From the NCBI GenBank assembly GCA_907165275.2, contig OU015670.1, positions 9,265,501 to 9,329,500 of the forward strand: DNA of 64,000 nucleotides. Direction: 5' to 3'. The notes beneath the pieces were generated by a model. That model saw only the letters and a list, made by a program, of their open reading frames with translations. It did no database searches and was not told the origin of the DNA. Of the stretch, positions 54,337 to 64,000 are shown piece after piece (positions within the stretch are counted from its first letter, which is position 1; every line of letters begins with the position of its first letter). Source of the DNA: Zygaena filipendulae (Eukaryota; Arthropoda; Insecta; Lepidoptera; Zygaenidae). The position numbers were made by a program, and so were the translations under genes.

Positions 54337-55053
54337 AAGCACTTTCAGAGCATGAGAAGTGAAAAACTCTTTTGACTCCCTTTCCCTTCATACTTTACCG
54401 GGCTTAGGACCGGCAAAGGCACTGAATAATTTAGAAATTATTAAATCAGAAATGACATTTTAATATTCTTAGATTAAAGTTTTATCGCGCTGTTATTAAG
54501 TGCCTTTGGCGTATTTAAAAAGGTGAATCAAACTATTTACAACTAGCTATGCCCCGCGGTTTCACCCGCGTTAATTTTGGAGTTCCCGCGGGAATTCCGG
54601 GATAAAAAGTACGCTATGTCCTTCTCTGTACCCCTGACACCGTGCATGCCAAATTTCATCCAAATCCACACTTTCACATTTATAATATTAGTATTTTTTT
54701 TTAATGTCTCGAGTTCCAGATGGAATTTCGAAAAAATCGATACATGAGTACCTATCTAAGTTAGACCCGTAACAATACAAAAAAAAACCGCATTCAATTT
54801 GGTGCAGCAGTTTTTGCGTAGCACGAATACAAACATACAGACAGACAGACAAAAATTCTAAAAACGGTATTTTTGGCTTCTATCACTCATAGAGTCGCCT
54901 AAATTTATTTTTTCTTATTTATCTCCCATGTACAGACATCGACCTGTTACAATTTTATCATATGTACCTACCTATAGATTATTAAAAACGTAATTTACAA
55001 ATTATTAATTACACAACACGAAGTCTAAAAGTCTTTTTTTATTTATACTGATT

Positions 55054-56202
55054 TTACGTTAACCTAAGAATCTGTTCGAAGTGTCTACCGCGTTGCGCGA
55101 TGCACAAGGAAGCGCGACGTCGCATATTGTCTTTTAATCGCGGTAAAACAGTTTCATTATTCTTTATCACTTTAAAAGCGTTCAGTATCGCTTGCTCTAA
55201 TGTTTCACGGTCGGTGTATTCGTCGTGCGTACCGTACACTATGCGCTTTACGTCACCCCACAAATAAAAGTCCAATGGAGTCAGATCGGGTGAACGTGGT
55301 GGCCACGGTACGGGGCCACCTCTTCCTATCCAACGATCACCGAACTCCGACGTTAAATGCTCACGTACAGCGAGGGCGTAATGCGGGGGGGCACCGTCTT
55401 GCTGAAAGTAAAGTCCATTAAGAAGAGCAAGTGGAACATCGTCCAACATCTCGCTCACTTGATTACGGAGAAGATCCAAATAAGATTGTCCAGTTAAACT
55501 TCCCGCAATAAAATACGGTCCGAGGATGCGGGTGCCGAGGATACCTGCCCAAACATTTACCGAAAATCGTAATCGATTATCGTTTATCTTTTGGTGCGAG
55601 TCTCTCACGGTTGGATGTGGGTTTTCCACCGAACGATCACTACGAACTTCCCACCAATGTTCATTGTGAACGTTAAATAGTCCCACTCTAGTAAACAATG
55701 CTTCGTCTGTCCATAAAATGTTACTGTCTATGTTATTCACGAGCCATTCACAAAACGTAACACGACACACGTAGTCTGTAGGCATTAGGTCCTGAACCCT
55801 TCTGAAATGAAACGGATGCATCCTTTCATTATGAAGTAATCTCCAGACGGCTGTGTGGTCCATGCCAAACCGTCGCCCAGCATCCCGAGTACTCGCGCGC
55901 GGCTGCGCACGGAAGAATTCAAGGACTGCATCTTGAACATTAACAGAGAACCCAGATTGACCTCTACCTGTTGTGTGACGAGGTGTAGCGAATGTTCCCC
56001 ATTCTCTGAGATTGAAAACAATAGTCCTTATGGTGTAACGAGTTACACTTGGACGAGTTGGAAACGTCGCACTCCACTCAGCCACACTATTCACTTCATC
56101 TTCGCGATTACGAAAGTAAATACTCAATAAATCGTAAATTTCACTATTGGTTAATCCAGTGAACGATCGATCCATTTTAGCGCAGAAACAACGCACGTGC
56201 AA
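55054..56202 (-). CDS. Mariner-type transposase with DD41D spacing, intact ORF
   Basis: 382 codons; a start at MDRSFTGLTNSE, nine residues in, is equally likely. A helix-turn-helix region (about 80-140) includes RASTRDAGRRFGMDHTAVWR. The catalytic triad is readable: Asp in WTDEALF, Asp in QQDGAPPH and Asp in PRSPDLTPLDFYLWG, with 41 residues between the second and third. DD41D is the spacing of the rosa/Bmmar6 branch of IS630-Tc1-mariner elements, known from Lepidoptera. No stop or frameshift, so possibly active. I could not find the terminal inverted repeats by eye in 54900-55053 or 56203-56400; the right flank is unusually GC-rich. Confidence 0.88.
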   Translation of the reverse strand: MHVRCFCAKMDRSFTGLTNSEIYDLLSIYFRNREDEVNSVAEWSATFPTRPSVTRYTIRTIVFNLREWGTFATPRHTTGRGQSGFSVNVQDAVLEFFRAQPRASTRDAGRRFGMDHTAVWRLLHNERMHPFHFRRVQDLMPTDYVCRVTFCEWLVNNIDSNILWTDEALFTRVGLFNVHNEHWWEVRSDRSVENPHPTVRDSHQKINDNRLRFSVNVWAGILGTRILGPYFIAGSLTGQSYLDLLRNQVSEMLDDVPLALLNGLYFQQDGAPPHYALAVREHLTSEFGDRWIGRGGPVPWPPRSPDLTPLDFYLWGDVKRIVYGTHDEYTDRETLEQAILNAFKVIKNNETVLPRLKDNMRRRASLCIAQRGRHFEQILRLT

Positions 56203-57924
56203 TAGCCGCGACTATGGGTGGCAGACTGGGTTGTAATGTAACTGGCATCAGCGCCGGCGGGCGGCTGCGGCACCTCCCCCTCGCCCCCGCCACATTCCCC
56301 GCGTTCCCACCGAGGCGTGTTGACGCAGTGGCGTGTCTAGGGTCTCAGAGTAACGCAAGCCCGATGTATCTACCTGCCATGAGTAATAAAAAAAGACTAT
56401 CTATTTTATTTAACCCTAAACTGACTCGACAGGCTTTATGCCTAAATTCATTTTTACAAAAATCTCGCAGATAAAATTTACTTTCAGTTGTACTATTATG
56501 ATATACTATTTTCAATTTTATTAGTGATTTGCTTACTAAAGTACTATAGGTAGGTAATCTTTACATTACAAAAAAATATCCATCAGCAATAATAAAATTT
56601 GCTACCTACTGAAATGAAAGATATACCTACACTAATCTATTCATACATTTCTGTCACACGAATGAGAACAGTCAACGTTCAATTGGGTTTTGTATACTAA
56701 TCTATTAAAATGTTGTTCTTTAGTTGATTCATACTTTTTAATCTAAGAAATACACAAAAGTTTTGGCAACCCTATGTCAGGCTATGTCATCCGCTGTACC
56801 TCTGACAACGTGTGTTTATAAATTTCATGATTATCGGTTGAGGCGTGAGCCGTGAAAGCGTAACAAACAGACACGAGTTACTTTCGCATTTATAATATTA
56901 CCTATAAGTAGGGATAGTATCAAACAAAGTCAGACAGACATAAATGCGTGTAAAGACACGCGTTTATGTCTGTCTTTCGGCATATCGAATCAAAATCGGA
57001 GTTCATTAGTTCTAAGCTTATCGTTCAATTTTAATTTATAACATATTATTAAATTGCACTTTTAATATTACAGATAGGGAACATAAAAACATCTTTGTTT
57101 ACAATTTATCGTTGATTATAATATTAGAACCGTTTCAGTAGGTATCGTATAAACTACGCACCAGTGTCGCAAAACTCGCTAACTGCTTATCGGCTGTCTG
57201 AGGCCCATATCAAGTACCTAACAGTCTAAATAAACATATATTTAAATTTTGTCTGTTGTAGGTATGTATGTACGACTTTACGTACAGTGTGCAAGATAAA
57301 ATTTCATTTGACAAAATTTCGAAGTAAGATTAAAATAACAATAAAATGGTGGTGCGGCCCCTTTAGAGAGATTTCATATCATCATTGTCATCTATACAAT
57401 CCTTTCCTTTTAAATATTAATCTTCTAGTAATATTTTCAAAATACGAAAATAACAGTTATTTTATACAGACATGCATGATACTGGCACAGTTTTGACTTC
57501 TGTATTTTTAGTTAAAAACACTGAATTAACATTTAACGATAAATATCTACCTCCTAAAGCCTTCAAAGGGCACGCACCGTCGTAAAATATTTAAAAATTA
57601 CATATTAAAAAAATAAAAATTTGTTGAATACTGTCGCTCAGTCATCCGCGCGTAGTACGTAACGTAATGCGACCTGTCGAGTGGCAAGGTCAACGTACCG
57701 CTTTACATTCTATATCTGCGGCTCATCCGGTCATAAACCTCGAGGGGTTAGTTTATAATGTCTATGGGTTATTGGAGGTCATGCACCACCCAATTGTTAA
57801 AAAAATATAGTAAATACGTTGGTATTGAAGGTATCGAAAAAGCAGTATCATTTTGCTAGTAAGGTATCTTTTCATATTATAAAATAAAGTTAACAAAGTT
57901 CTCCGCCGCGTCTGTCTGTCTGTC
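56203..57924. other. Mostly empty; GC-rich patch beside the transposase
   Basis: 56240-56345 is strikingly GC-rich against its surroundings and may belong to the mariner element's 5' UTR or an unrelated CpG-rich site. 56475-57924 has nothing recognisable beyond repeat fragments. Confidence 0.4.
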
Positions 57925-58017
57925 TGTCTGTTCGCGATAAACACAAAAACTACTGAACGGTTTTTCATGCGGTTTTCACCAATAGATAGAGTGATTCAAG
58001 AGGAAAGTTTATGTCAC

Positions 58018-58380
58018 AGAACAGAAAATAACAGATAGAAGGGACATCAACTTAGTTTAGTATGAAAACAGAGAAAACCAGTGTCACACACAAAACTATT
58101 CATCGCGCACAAAAACATTCATGAACGTAAAGAAATGTATTAAACGCTTTACGGTTATTTTTTTACTTAGTCACTGTTTTCAAAATTCAGTTTTGGGAAT
58201 ATTGTGTATTTGTGTGTAAATATACTTGAGATGGCAGTAAAAGAAGTTTTGGGCAAGTTAGAGCATTTGTGCTAACTTTCGTGCATGCTTTTGTGCGAAA
58301 ATCACCCGGCGACACTGGTTTTCATATTAAACTAAGTTGATGTCTGTTATTTTTTCTTTTTATCTGTTATTTTCTGCTCT
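58018..58380. mobile_element. About 360-bp MITE with long inverted ends
   Basis: CAGAAAATAACAGATAGAAG then ACATCAACTTAGTTTAGTAT at the left; the right end reads the same inward, with a 19-base block containing AAAAAGAAAAAATAA inserted. Confidence 0.8.
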
Positions 58381-58739
58381 ATGGTTAAGGCTAAGGCTAC
58401 ACTACAAAGAGCTTTGCTTATTGCTAATAGCCAAGTTACTCGCCGAGTGACTAATCGTAGTGAACAGACATACCCTGGATCCTATATTTTATTTTTATCT
58501 TATCGAGAATGGCTGGACCGATTTGGCAAATTTTGATCTTGAAATATTTGTGGATGTTCAAGGAAGGTTTAAGAAGTAAATTAGGCTATTTTGGAGTTCA
58601 CGGGTGAAACCGCGGGGCACAGTTAGTAAACAATACATTTTCGCAAACTCATTGTGCTTACTCATCTTGTTGTTTTTGTCACTCATAAAATTCATTTTAC
58701 AGGTACATTTGAAATCTATTTAAAAAAAAAACAAGCTGC

Positions 58740-59645
58740 AAATCTTGCTCTGCAAATCCCAGTGAACAGACCCTATATCTCGTTGCGAGACGAGGCCTTA
58801 TAAATATAGTACTAAGGGTGTTTTCCGAACGCCCGGTGTGTGCTAATAGGGTCCTGGGATTGAGGCCGTGGCGTTTGTGTGTTGTGTCGTTGGCGGTCGC
58901 GCTAGACCAGTCACGGGCCTGCAGGTGTGCTCAACCACACTCTGTACGTGTACCTAACCTTTGCACTAACTAGAGGCATTAAGGCGGCTGGGCAATTGTC
59001 TTTCAACAAGACATTGTACCCGGTAACCTTTACTGTAGATATTCCTTTCAAACTCCCTGGATTCTCCCGATCAGACCCGGCGACGTTTAGAATTTCCCAG
59101 AATCGTTCCCGATCACTCCTCACTGGCTCTTGCTCAATCTGTTGTCCCTGACCTGAAAAGTTCGGACCTTATCTACTGAGAAATCCTCAATTTATTTATA
59201 CCCTTAATAAAATCGTTCGACGGTTCTTAAACGTCTGATCTTTACCCTTAAAATTTCCTCAGAATTCCCCTGAAACGTAGTCCTTTGAACCCGATTCCTC
59301 TGAACCTGATTGCTTTGGCCCTCACTCTCCGAAATTTCCTCGAAATATTCCCCGAGTCCGATTCCTTGGATCCCGTTTCCCGTCCCAGCATCGCCCGGCG
59401 GCCCATTGTTGCGCGCTGCCCCGCGTTGTTCACAAAGCCCTCTCTGTTGGTAAGGTACTAGGGCCTCGCGCCCGGCCGCTGAAGCAGACGGGACGACGAG
59501 CTGCGGGGGGATCGGTGCGAGCAACCTAAGACAACGACGTCGAAGCCGCCGCTTGCCTTGCTGTGCAGACGCTTCGGTGAGTGTTCCGTGCTCTTTGTCT
59601 ACAAGCCAAGCGAGACCGCCCACGTTAGGATTCCATAGCATACAC
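58740..59645 (-). other. Unclassified GC-richer block with a 145-codon minus frame
   Basis: 59641-59204 on the minus strand is open from MLWNPNVGGLAWLVDKEHG, Arg-rich, then Gln/Asn/Gly-rich; 59123-58911 is another short minus frame. Composition and length fit the edge of a retroelement, but I see no LTR, no protease or RT motif, and no splice link to a neighbour. Confidence 0.3.
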
Positions 59646-60167
59646 GTAAGCTGATTTGCCGTTCAAGCGGGTGAAGCCGACGGGGGAACAGCTATTTGGT
59701 GTAGTGACCAGAAATTTAGGTCTTGGACGAGGAGATTCTTTCATTCTGTTATAAAGAGTTGCTACGGGAATTCCGAAATTGAGCCGGGTGAGTGAGAGGG
59801 TCTGCTAATAATTTAATATAAATAAATTTTTTTGTTGCTTGGTGGTATGTACACTAATGGATTAACTGATTCTAAAATTTCTTTCACTGATAGAAAGTAC
59901 AGCATTCCTACTACCATAGAATACTTTAATCGCGGGAATACCGACGTTGATGCTGATGAAATCGCTGGTGGGAACAACTAGTGTATACTCTATACTAATA
60001 TTATAACTGTCTGTCTGTTACCCTTTCGCGCCTCAACTACTCAACCTAAAAAGGACATAGGGCACTTTTATCGTGCAAATTCCGTGGTAGGGGGGGGGAC
60101 ACCAGCTTGTAGTATGTGTATAATGAGTATATTATCTGTGGTATAATGTAAATGTCTTCCCGTCCAG

Positions 60168-61157
60168 GTGCCGATTCACCCACAACTCGCGACACGAGCC
60201 CATAGTCATGCTGCGACCGGGCGCGGGCGCGTGCCACCCGGATGCTGCGATCCGCGACTCGGCCTCCGCCGCCACACCCTCACCCTCAGCGTCACCCTCC
60301 ACGTCCGCGCCGGCCGCCGCCGCCGGCGCGCCCACCCTGCCCCAGCTGTACGCCACGCTCAACGAGTACCTGCAGCTGGAGCACAAGTTCCAGCCGCGGC
60401 TCTGTCTGCCCGACGAGTCAGAGGTGGGTGGGTCGAGTGTTGCCGGTCGCCAACCATCACCCAAAGTTAAATTTATTCAAAGTTGGCTACTTTTGACACT
60501 CTTTATATTATTAGCTTCACTTGTAACATAGAATGTAATAAAATTGGGGAACTTTGGTGACTTTTATACAATAATTTGAAATTGAGTCAATATTTCAAAA
60601 GGAGGATCCGTGAAAAGCATACTCGAGTAAGATTGTTAAAAAATTATCAATATTTTCTAAAATATGTATCTATTCAATTTTGATTCAATACAACAGACAG
60701 AAAATGTTTTTTTTTTTAATGTAAGTACCGTATATATTTTTATATGCATTTAGTAAAACAGCTTTTAATTTGGATAGAATAAAGTGAAACAAAAAAGAAA
60801 TTTTACTATACAACTTCCTGTAGAGCATCCCATTAAGGTCCGACTGTGAAGAATTGCTTCCAGGAGTCCTGGTAAAGCATCGAAATGCATCTCACCGATG
60901 TATTTCAATGTCAGAAGAAAAGAAATAAAAATGAACTGGCTGTATGGGCATAGATTCCTTCGCCTTCCGCATAAGGGGTAAATTTAACAAAAAAAAAAGT
61001 CGTATGGCTAAAGTAGCGTGCGTCCGTGGTCGCAGAGCGGCGCGGCCGAGGTGACGACGGGCGCGCGCGACGGCGCCGCCCACGTGCTGCGCTCGCTCAA
61101 GATATGGTTCGACCTGCCCGCCGACGTGCTCATACACGCCATCAACCTGTTCGACAG
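60168..61157 (+). CDS. CycG: Cyclin G-like gene, two internal exons (runs off window)
   Basis: Exons 60168-60423 and 61036-61157 are GT-AG and join in phase 0. The first encodes a GC-rich Ala/Ser/Pro linker and then LYATLNEYLQLEHKFQPRLC, the start of the cyclin G region. The second encodes GARDGAAHVLRSLKIWFDLP and then ADVLIHAINLFDR, the first cyclin-box helices, whose INLFDR matches the NLLDRFL of cyclin G proteins. The second exon ends in phase 2, and the expected next exon (starting within R-FL) is not found before the palindrome at 61747, so the gene continues beyond the window. Cyclin G proteins are atypical cyclins that recruit PP2A and act in growth and DNA-damage responses. The exon at 60168 starts with one base of a split codon, so at least one upstream coding exon exists. 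Confidence 0.82.
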
Positions 61158-61265
61158 GTTAGCGCATTATACATATTATATACTATATTTTATACTAGCC
61201 GTGCCCCGCGGTTTCGCCCGCGGTTATTTCGCAGTCCCCGCGAGAATAGGCTTGTAATATATTTC

Positions 61266-61544
61266 CGGGGTATGAAAATCAAAATTCTATTTAGTCCGTC
61301 TTGTAGATAAATAAAAAATAATGAACCCGTATTTTTTTGCTTTTTCAAATTATTGAATAAATAACTAAGATGAAACGCGTTAAAGTTTAGGAGGAGGAGG
61401 GGGGGGGGGGCGCTCTTGACGTCGGAACGTGCCATACACTATACAGCACGGCGTGACGTCACGCGACATTTCAACTTAATGAAAATAAAAAATACATTAA
61501 TCTACAAGACGGACTAAAAATTAAAATTTGGTTGACCAGCCCAT
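61266..61544 (+). mobile_element. Same MITE family, copy 6 (diverged)
   Basis: Shares ATCAAAATTCTATTTAGTCC, AAACGCGTTAAAGTTTAG, GGCGTGACGTCACGCGACA and GACGGACTAAAAATT. In the intron after the second cyclin G-like exon. Confidence 0.75.
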
Positions 61545-62364
61545 TTCGGGATAAAAAGTATCCTATGTCCCTCAGGACTACCGCAGCTTCCTATAAGTGA
61601 AAGAATTTTCAAAATCGGTTCAGTAGATCCAGAGATTACCCCCTAAAACTAATCCAAAATTAATCCTTAAAATTAAGACTATAGGGGCATTTCACGTGAA
61701 GCGGGCAGGCCAAAACAGGTTCACACTTCCGATTTCAGTTATATTTGAGAATGTTATACCTGTACATGTTCTCAACACAGATACAAAATATTTTTAAAGT
61801 GGCGAACCTAGTTTACGAGATATCGGTCTTTGAAGATTTCAGTTACGGTGAGTTATGGACTACTTCAAATGCCATTATGCGGCTTAAAAAAGATGGAGAA
61901 AAATATTTTTGCCACTGGATTCTATACTTTGTTATATGACTTTTTAAACCTTATAATTGAATTTACAATATTTTTATTAAATAGCTGAAAAAAAAAGAAA
62001 ATAATTTTTATTTTTTATTTTTTACTATCTCGGCATTTTTTTATATTTTTTTTAGTATATCAGAAATAAAGCTTATATCATATTCATAATCCATGCCAAG
62101 TTTCATAATGGGCCGCGCAGTCGTTTAGGAGCTATTTGTGTTTAAAACCGAAAGGAGGCGGCGGCGGCTCCTTACTCGCGTGTAGTCAGTCACCGCTACT
62201 TACATGGTAGGTCATATAAATGGTTTTTTTTTGGTTTGATAGAGATCTTAGGGTATCTAATAATTATAACCAAGAATTATAGGTACCTAATTCATCAGGT
62301 TTATTTGAAAATCTTTACAGTTTTATGAGTGGAAGAGTCACTTGTTCGTTTGATGATGATACCG

Positions 62365-62669
62365 TCACGCGTCAGTGCTTGTAATGAAAGCGTGGATTTT
62401 TTTTGTGCCAGGTATAGTTATTGCAGAATCAAAACGGCTCTTGAGTTTGTTTCTGTATTGATCGATTTCATTTATATCAGCATAATAAATTGCAGTGTGT
62501 GGCAATGATGCTTTTGCCCAATCATATAAACCTTTTGGTGTAATAATCGCTTTATCTGGACCTGACTGTAAACTAGCTCGTGTCGCCAAGCATTTTATAT
62601 TGCCACCAAGACCATCACAAGGCCCTTTTCCGTGAGAAGTAGCATGGAAATGGATTTCTGCTTCTGTTC
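62365..62669 (-). pseudogene. Inverted copy of the transposon protein C-terminus
   Basis: The left palindrome arm encodes on the minus strand the same C-terminal segment (SLQSGPDKAI to AFITSTDA), with one visible Arg-to-Cys change at the KRLATR site. It lacks everything upstream of the arm, so it cannot make the whole protein. Confidence 0.8.
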
Positions 62670-62735
62670 TTAATATAAGCTCTTAATGTGCAACATCGAT
62701 GAGTTGTACCGACAGTTCAAATTAGAATACCCTGA

Positions 62736-63380
62736 GACAAGGGTGGGACTCACGAGATATTTGCTGAGAACTACAGCTTTGTAATACAAGATGCTGCTCA
62801 GTCTTTCCACTGGAACAATGACCAGGCTACTCTTCTGACGTCGGTTTATTATTATCGCCAAGGACAAGATATAAAACATGGAAGTATGATAATCATATCA
62901 GATGACTTAAAACACGATACAGCCACTTTTTTCAACTTTCAAAATATTCTGCATCAGTATCTCCAAGAAAATAACGTTATTACTAAGAAATATATCTTTA
63001 TAACCGACGGCGCATCACAATATTTTAAAAATAGATTTAATTTTATAAACCTTTTCTACTTCAATCATGATTTTGGAACAGAAGCAGAAATCCATTTCCA
63101 TGCTACTTCTCACGGAAAAGGGCCTTGTGATGGTCTTGGTGGCAATATAAAACGCTTGGCGACACGAGCTAGTTTACAGTCAGGTCCAGATAAAGCGATT
63201 ATTACACCAAAAGGTTTATATGATTGGGCAAAAGCATCATTGCCACACACTGCAATTTATTATGCTGATATAAATGAAATCGATCAATACAGAAACAAAC
63301 TCAAGAGCCGTTTTGATTCTGCAATAACTATACCTGGCACAAAAAAAATCCACGCTTTCATTACAAGCACTGACGCGTGA
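62736..63380 (+). pseudogene. Broken transposon-encoded protein (C-terminal part)
   Basis: An open frame begins just after a TGA at 62733-62735 and runs to the stop at 63380; the first Met is only at 62886. Conserved-looking blocks in order: AENYSFVIQDAAQSFHWNN, MIIISDDLKHDT, FITDGASQYFKN, FHATSHGKGPCDGLGGNIKR, SLQSGPDKAI. I recall similar proteins scattered in insect and cnidarian genomes as repeat-linked uncharacterised proteins. The acidic blocks (SDD, DG, CDG) could be a DDE-type catalytic set, which is inference. The N-terminal half is absent. The frame crosses from the spacer into the right arm of the palindrome. Confidence 0.6.
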
Positions 63381-64000
63381 CGGTATCATCATCAAACGAA
63401 CAAGTGACTCTTCCACTCATAAAACTGTAAAGATTTTCAAATAAACCTGATGAATTAGATACCTATAATTCTTTGTTATAATTATTAGATACCCTAAGAT
63501 CTCTATCAAACCAAAAAAAAAAAACATTTATATGACCTACCATGTAAGTAGCGGTGACTGACTACACGCGAGTAAGGAGCCGCCGCCGCCTCCTTTCGGT
63601 TTTAAACACAAATAGCTCCTAAACGACTGCGCGGCCCATTATGAAACTTGGCATGGATTATGAATATGATATAAGCTTTATTTCTGATATACTAAAAAAA
63701 ATATAAAAAAATGCCGAGATAGTAAAAAATAAAAAATAAAAATTATTTTCTTTTTTTTTCAGCTATTTAATAAAAATATTGTAAATTCAATTATAAGGTT
63801 TAAAAAGTCATATAACAAAGTATGGAATCCAGTAGCAAAAATATTTTTCTGCATCTTTTTTAAGCCGCATAATGGCATTTGAAGTAGTCCATAACTCACC
63901 GTAACTGAAATCTTCAAAGACCGATATCTCGTAAACTAGGTTCGCCACTTTAAAAATATTTTGTATCTGTGTTGAGAACATGTACAGGTATAACATTCTC

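Larger units (their letters stand above)
61747..64000. repeat. Large near-perfect palindrome (arms about 0.92 kb), cut by window end
   Basis: The left arm 61747-62669 pairs with the right arm 63076-64000, separated by a 406-base spacer. The arms differ only at scattered bases (for example GATGGAG versus GATGCAG, CCACTGG versus CTACTGG) and in one homopolymer length, roughly 98-99% identity by eye. The window stops exactly within or at the end of the right arm, so the true outer limit is unknown. It could be a transposon with very long terminal inverted repeats, two copies head to head, or an assembly fold-back. Confidence 0.93.

Overview
The window is nuclear DNA of a moth or butterfly (Lepidoptera). 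I infer this from its AT-rich composition and from dense repeats of types I recognise from lepidopteran genomes: many copies that open with a CTAGCTG-type start followed by a GGTTTCACCCGCG core, a family bounded by AACCGACTTCC, and an abundant small inverted-repeat (MITE) fraction. The species cannot be read from the sequence.

Three host genes are supported by splice-consistent exons. (1) 4952-7742, minus strand: five coding exons giving a 311-residue protein I do not recognise, with one C2H2-like knuckle at its C-terminus. (2) 18605-35355, plus strand: 13 phase-consistent exons giving a 968-residue PHF7/G2E3-type protein (extended PHD, RING-like, PHD), with a long basic tail that ends in a textbook PCNA-binding PIP box. 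(3) 60168-61157, plus strand: two internal exons of a cyclin G-like gene that runs off the right edge; a candidate first exon (48111-48142) and a candidate upstream promoter (about 40633-40790) are weaker.

Mobile DNA fills the rest. 10828-15080 is an apparently intact two-ORF LINE whose ends are set by an uninterrupted relative of its target at 37.9-38.1 kb. 55054-56202 is an open DD41D-spacing mariner transposase. 61747-64000 is a near-perfect palindrome with arms of about 0.92 kb and a broken transposon protein across its centre, cut by the window edge. Several repeats are nested with readable target-site duplications (8 bp hAT-like, TTA, TA, ATTGA).

The most unusual items are three 27-30 bp hairpins, each flanked by a perfect 8-bp duplication, which look like end-only derivatives of a 1.6-kb element at 38087-39695; a tandem pair of 177-bp hairpins just upstream of the PHF7-like gene that differ only by changes matched in both arms; and a minisatellite in intron 4 of that gene carrying nine TGACGTCA palindromes. 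The PHF7-like and cyclin G-like genes are both chromatin or cell-cycle related, but nothing in the window shows that they act together. All exon models rest on reading GT-AG sites and phase by eye.
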